Source: Pseudomonadota bacterium
GTDB lineage: Bacteria; Desulfobacterota; Syntrophobacteria; Syntrophobacterales; Syntrophobacteraceae
NCBI GenBank assembly: GCA_023416335.1
Contig: JAEZHY010000083.1
Location: 1 to 7,578, forward strand
Length of the DNA stretch: 7,578 nt
Direction of reading: 5' to 3'
Part shown: piece by piece, positions 6,049 to 7,578 of the stretch
How the letters are laid out: each line of letters opens with the position of its first letter
How positions within the stretch are numbered: position 1 is the first letter of the stretch
Notes under the pieces: model-generated
Databases searched by the model: none
Told to the model about the DNA's origin: nothing
The model's input: only the letters and a program-made list of their open reading frames with translations
Translations under genes and position numbers: made by a program

Positions 6049-7229
6049 TCAAGACAACCAGGGACTTCTTTCTCGACATCGACTATTACCAGTTCTGCAA
6101 ACAGGGCCAGTACGTAGCGGGAGATGTGGTTCACACACATAAGATCAGGGAAGAAAACCGCGTAATCACCTGCCTTTCGGACGGCCTTGGCAGCGGGATA
6201 AAGGCCAGCGTCCTCGCGACGCTCACGGCCACAATGGCGCTCAAATATACCTCCAACTACGCCGACGTGACCGAGACCGCGGAAGTCATCATGGACACCC
6301 TGCCGGTCTGCAAGGTCCGCAAGATCAGCTACTCCACTTTCACCATCGTAGATATCAACAGCTCCGGCCATGCACGGATCATCGAACACGGCAATCCCAA
6401 TTTCGTGCTCCTTCGGGGAACGGAAGTCATCCAGATCCCGCACATCCCGATCCAGCTCAAGAAGTGGCATGACCGGGAAGTGAACATCTCCGAATTCGAT
6501 TTCCACATCGGGGACAGGATTCTCTATTTCTCGGACGGAGTCAGCCAGGCAGGAATGGGACTGCGGGACTACCCTCTCGGCTGGGGCCGCAGGAACGTGA
6601 TCAAACAGATCCAGCAGTGGATAAACTGGGACAAGGGCATCTCATCTCGGCAGCTCGCCAGGAAGGTCGCCATTCACGCCCGGCAGATCGACTCTTATGA
6701 GCCAAAAGACGATATAACCTGCGGCGCCATGTACTTACGCCATCCGCGCATGCTCCTGGTCGTGACCGGCCCTCCGTTCGCACCTACGAAAGACGAGGAA
6801 ATGGCGGCCCTGGTCAAGGCGTTCACCGGGCGCAAAGTAATATGCGGAGGCACCACAGCCCAAATCCTCGCCCGGGAACTCGACGAAGAGATCGAAATGG
6901 ACCTCGATAACCTGGACCCGGAAATTCCACCGCCGTCCAGAATGGCCGGGATCGAACTCATCACCGAGGGGACCCTGACGCTCAGCAAAGTCGCGGAACT
7001 GCTCGAACGCGGGAAGCCCGAAATGGTCCGGACCAATGCGGCGACGTCCCTCACCACCATTCTGCTAGAAAGCGATGTGATCTATTTCCTCGTGGGAACG
7101 CGCGTAAACGAAGCGCACCAGGACCCGAACCTCCCGGTGGACCTGGATATTCGGCGCAACATCATCAAGAAGATCGCCACACTGCTGGAAGAGAAGTACC
7201 TGAAAGAGACGCACAAGCGGTTTATGTGA
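6045..7229 (+). CDS. SpoIIE-family (PP2C-type) serine/threonine phosphatase, hydrogenase-linked, with C-terminal extension
   Basis: This 394-residue soluble protein is predicted to be a metal-dependent Ser/Thr phosphatase and the likely output of the sensory hydrogenase. Metal-binding motifs appear in the usual order: AGD (25-27), SDGLGSG (45-51), SDGV (163-166) and KDDIT (221-225), with the catalytic domain at about 15-230. A second region of about 160 residues (235-394) follows. It has a CGGTTAQILAREL stretch (267-279), LDPEIPPPSRMAGIELITEGTLTLSK (290-315) and charged helices at the end. I cannot assign it to a characterised domain. There is no membrane segment and no sensory domain of its own, so input presumably comes from the hydrogenase PAS region. 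Its ATG overlaps the hydrogenase stop as ATGA, with GGAG 5 bases upstream, indicating tight translational coupling. The substrate is probably a phosphorylated anti-sigma-factor antagonist or similar protein, none of which is in the window. Confidence 0.87.
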   Translation: MIKTTRDFFLDIDYYQFCKQGQYVAGDVVHTHKIREENRVITCLSDGLGSGIKASVLATLTATMALKYTSNYADVTETAEVIMDTLPVCKVRKISYSTFTIVDINSSGHARIIEHGNPNFVLLRGTEVIQIPHIPIQLKKWHDREVNISEFDFHIGDRILYFSDGVSQAGMGLRDYPLGWGRRNVIKQIQQWINWDKGISSRQLARKVAIHARQIDSYEPKDDITCGAMYLRHPRMLLVVTGPPFAPTKDEEMAALVKAFTGRKVICGGTTAQILARELDEEIEMDLDNLDPEIPPPSRMAGIELITEGTLTLSKVAELLERGKPEMVRTNAATSLTTILLESDVIYFLVGTRVNEAHQDPNLPVDLDIRRNIIKKIATLLEEKYLKETHKRFM

Positions 7230-7236
7230 AGCCCCA

Positions 7237-7245
7237 AACCACGAA
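7237..7245. repeat. Isolated copy of the AACCACGAA repeat core
   Basis: AACCACGAA here is the same 9-mer that opens each of the three units starting at 7280, 7337 and 7394. It stands 43 bases before the first full unit, just after the phosphatase stop codon. Confidence 0.6.
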
Positions 7246-7279
7246 GATGTATGGGCGGGAAAGCAAAAGACAAGCTTAC

Positions 7280-7393
7280 AACCACGAAAGGCCTGGAGCA
7301 GCACGGCCGCAACCAAAATACAAAAACAAAACCCTTAACCACGAAATTCTTGGGGCAGCACAGCCGCAACCAAAATTCAAAAACAAAACCCTC
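7280..7393. repeat. Two tandem copies of a 57-bp unit
   Basis: Units at 7280-7336 and 7337-7393 are both 57 bp and match at 50 of 57 positions by hand alignment. Each starts AACCACGAAA, has a central GCAGCAC.GCCGCAACCAAAA block, and ends in CAAAAACAAAACCCT. A third, partial unit begins at 7394 and runs into the 9-bp array. No coding role is apparent. Confidence 0.9.
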
Positions 7394-7396
7394 AAC

Positions 7397-7432
7397 CACG
7401 AAAGGCACGAAAGGCACGAAAGGCACGAAAGA
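7397..7432. repeat. Four tandem copies of 9-mer CACGAAAGG
   Basis: CACGAAAGG is repeated at 7397, 7406, 7415 and 7424, with the last copy ending in GA instead of GG. The same ACCACGAAAGG core opens the first 57-bp unit at 7280, so the 9-bp array probably arose by slippage within a third 57-bp unit. Confidence 0.9.
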
Positions 7433-7456
7433 AAACAATAGGATAAGGTTGCAGGA

Positions 7457-7481
7457 TGGGCACAGCGCTTCATCGTGCCCA
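7457..7481. other. Hairpin TGGGCAC / GTGCCCA
   Basis: TGGGCAC (7457-7463) and GTGCCCA (7475-7481) are perfect complements around an 11-nt loop that contains the palindrome AGCGCT. No T-run follows, so it is more like a dispersed palindromic intergenic repeat than an intrinsic terminator. Confidence 0.5.
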
Positions 7482-7513
7482 CCGTCTCGCGCTAGGAACC
7501 AAACCGTGGGTGA

Positions 7514-7542
7514 CACGGGCAACGTGGTTTTGGTTGCCCGTG
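7514..7542. other. Strong 10-bp hairpin CACGGGCAAC / GTTGCCCGTG
   Basis: CACGGGCAAC (7514-7523) and GTTGCCCGTG (7533-7542) are exact reverse complements around the 9-nt loop GTGGTTTTG. It is the most stable simple hairpin I noticed in the flanks. GCCGCAGGC rather than a T-run follows, so rho-independent termination is doubtful. It could stabilise the 3' end of the mRNA or be a REP-like element. Confidence 0.55.
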
Positions 7543-7578
7543 CCGCAGGCAAGAGGGACTGGTAATTCTACGCGAAGC

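Larger units (their letters stand above)
7230..7578. other. Repeat-rich non-coding region after the operon
   Basis: I see no gene here. The region has A/C-rich tandem repeats, then two hairpins. Open frames exist on both strands because the 57-bp and 9-bp units are multiples of three; the peptides they give (TTKGTKGTK or FVPFVPFV types) are repeat translations without ribosome binding sites. No T-rich intrinsic terminator directly follows the phosphatase stop. Confidence 0.75.

Noticed and set aside
7397..7432. CRISPR array
   Set aside because: The 9-bp units are directly adjacent with no spacers, and the 57-bp copies are similar along their whole length rather than repeat plus unique spacer.
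7082..7565. Open frames on both strands through the right-hand repeats
   Set aside because: The peptides are direct translations of 57-bp and 9-bp units (for example KGTKGTK or VPFVPFV); frame openness follows from unit lengths divisible by three.

Overview
The window carries one compact, entirely plus-strand gene cluster (273-7229) built around [FeFe]-hydrogenase maturation and a sensory [FeFe]-hydrogenase, with repeat-rich non-coding DNA at both ends. The genes are GC-rich, Shine-Dalgarno-led and closely spaced. The gene families point to an anaerobic, probably hydrogen-cycling or fermentative bacterium. Hydrogenase clusters of this kind occur in Desulfobacterota-like lineages, Firmicutes, Bacteroidota and others, so I cannot place the organism from sequence alone.

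Layout. 1-272 is non-coding: five heptamer repeats at the left edge, a small perfect hairpin, a terminator-like hairpin followed by T6, then two blocks of heptamers in the opposite orientation that end 6 bases before the ribosome binding site of the first gene. Then come aspA (273-1703, aspartate ammonia-lyase), hydF (1697-2935, GTPase/scaffold for the H-cluster 2Fe subcluster), hydE (2970-4088, radical SAM maturase), a small thioredoxin-like [2Fe-2S] ferredoxin (4063-4326), a PAS-containing sensory [FeFe]-hydrogenase (4336-6048) and a SpoIIE/PP2C-type phosphatase (6045-7229). 7230-7578 is non-coding: two 57-bp tandem copies, a 9-bp tandem repeat and two hairpins.

How the genes fit together. 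Three of five junctions overlap (7, 26 and 4 bases) and the others are 34 and 9 bases, so the six genes read as one translationally coupled operon. HydE and HydF build the organometallic cofactor. Aspartase probably supplies ammonia (or removes fumarate/aspartate locally) for the bridging dithiomethylamine ligand; that is inference. The matured cofactor goes into a hydrogenase whose proton-transfer residues are changed and which carries ferredoxin, Fe-S and PAS domains but no kinase. Its partner is a PP2C-type phosphatase, so the likely output is H2- or redox-dependent dephosphorylation of an unknown protein, as in the phosphatase-linked group C [FeFe]-hydrogenases (called C3 in the HydDB scheme). 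The third maturase, hydG, and any catalytic hydrogenase are absent from the window.
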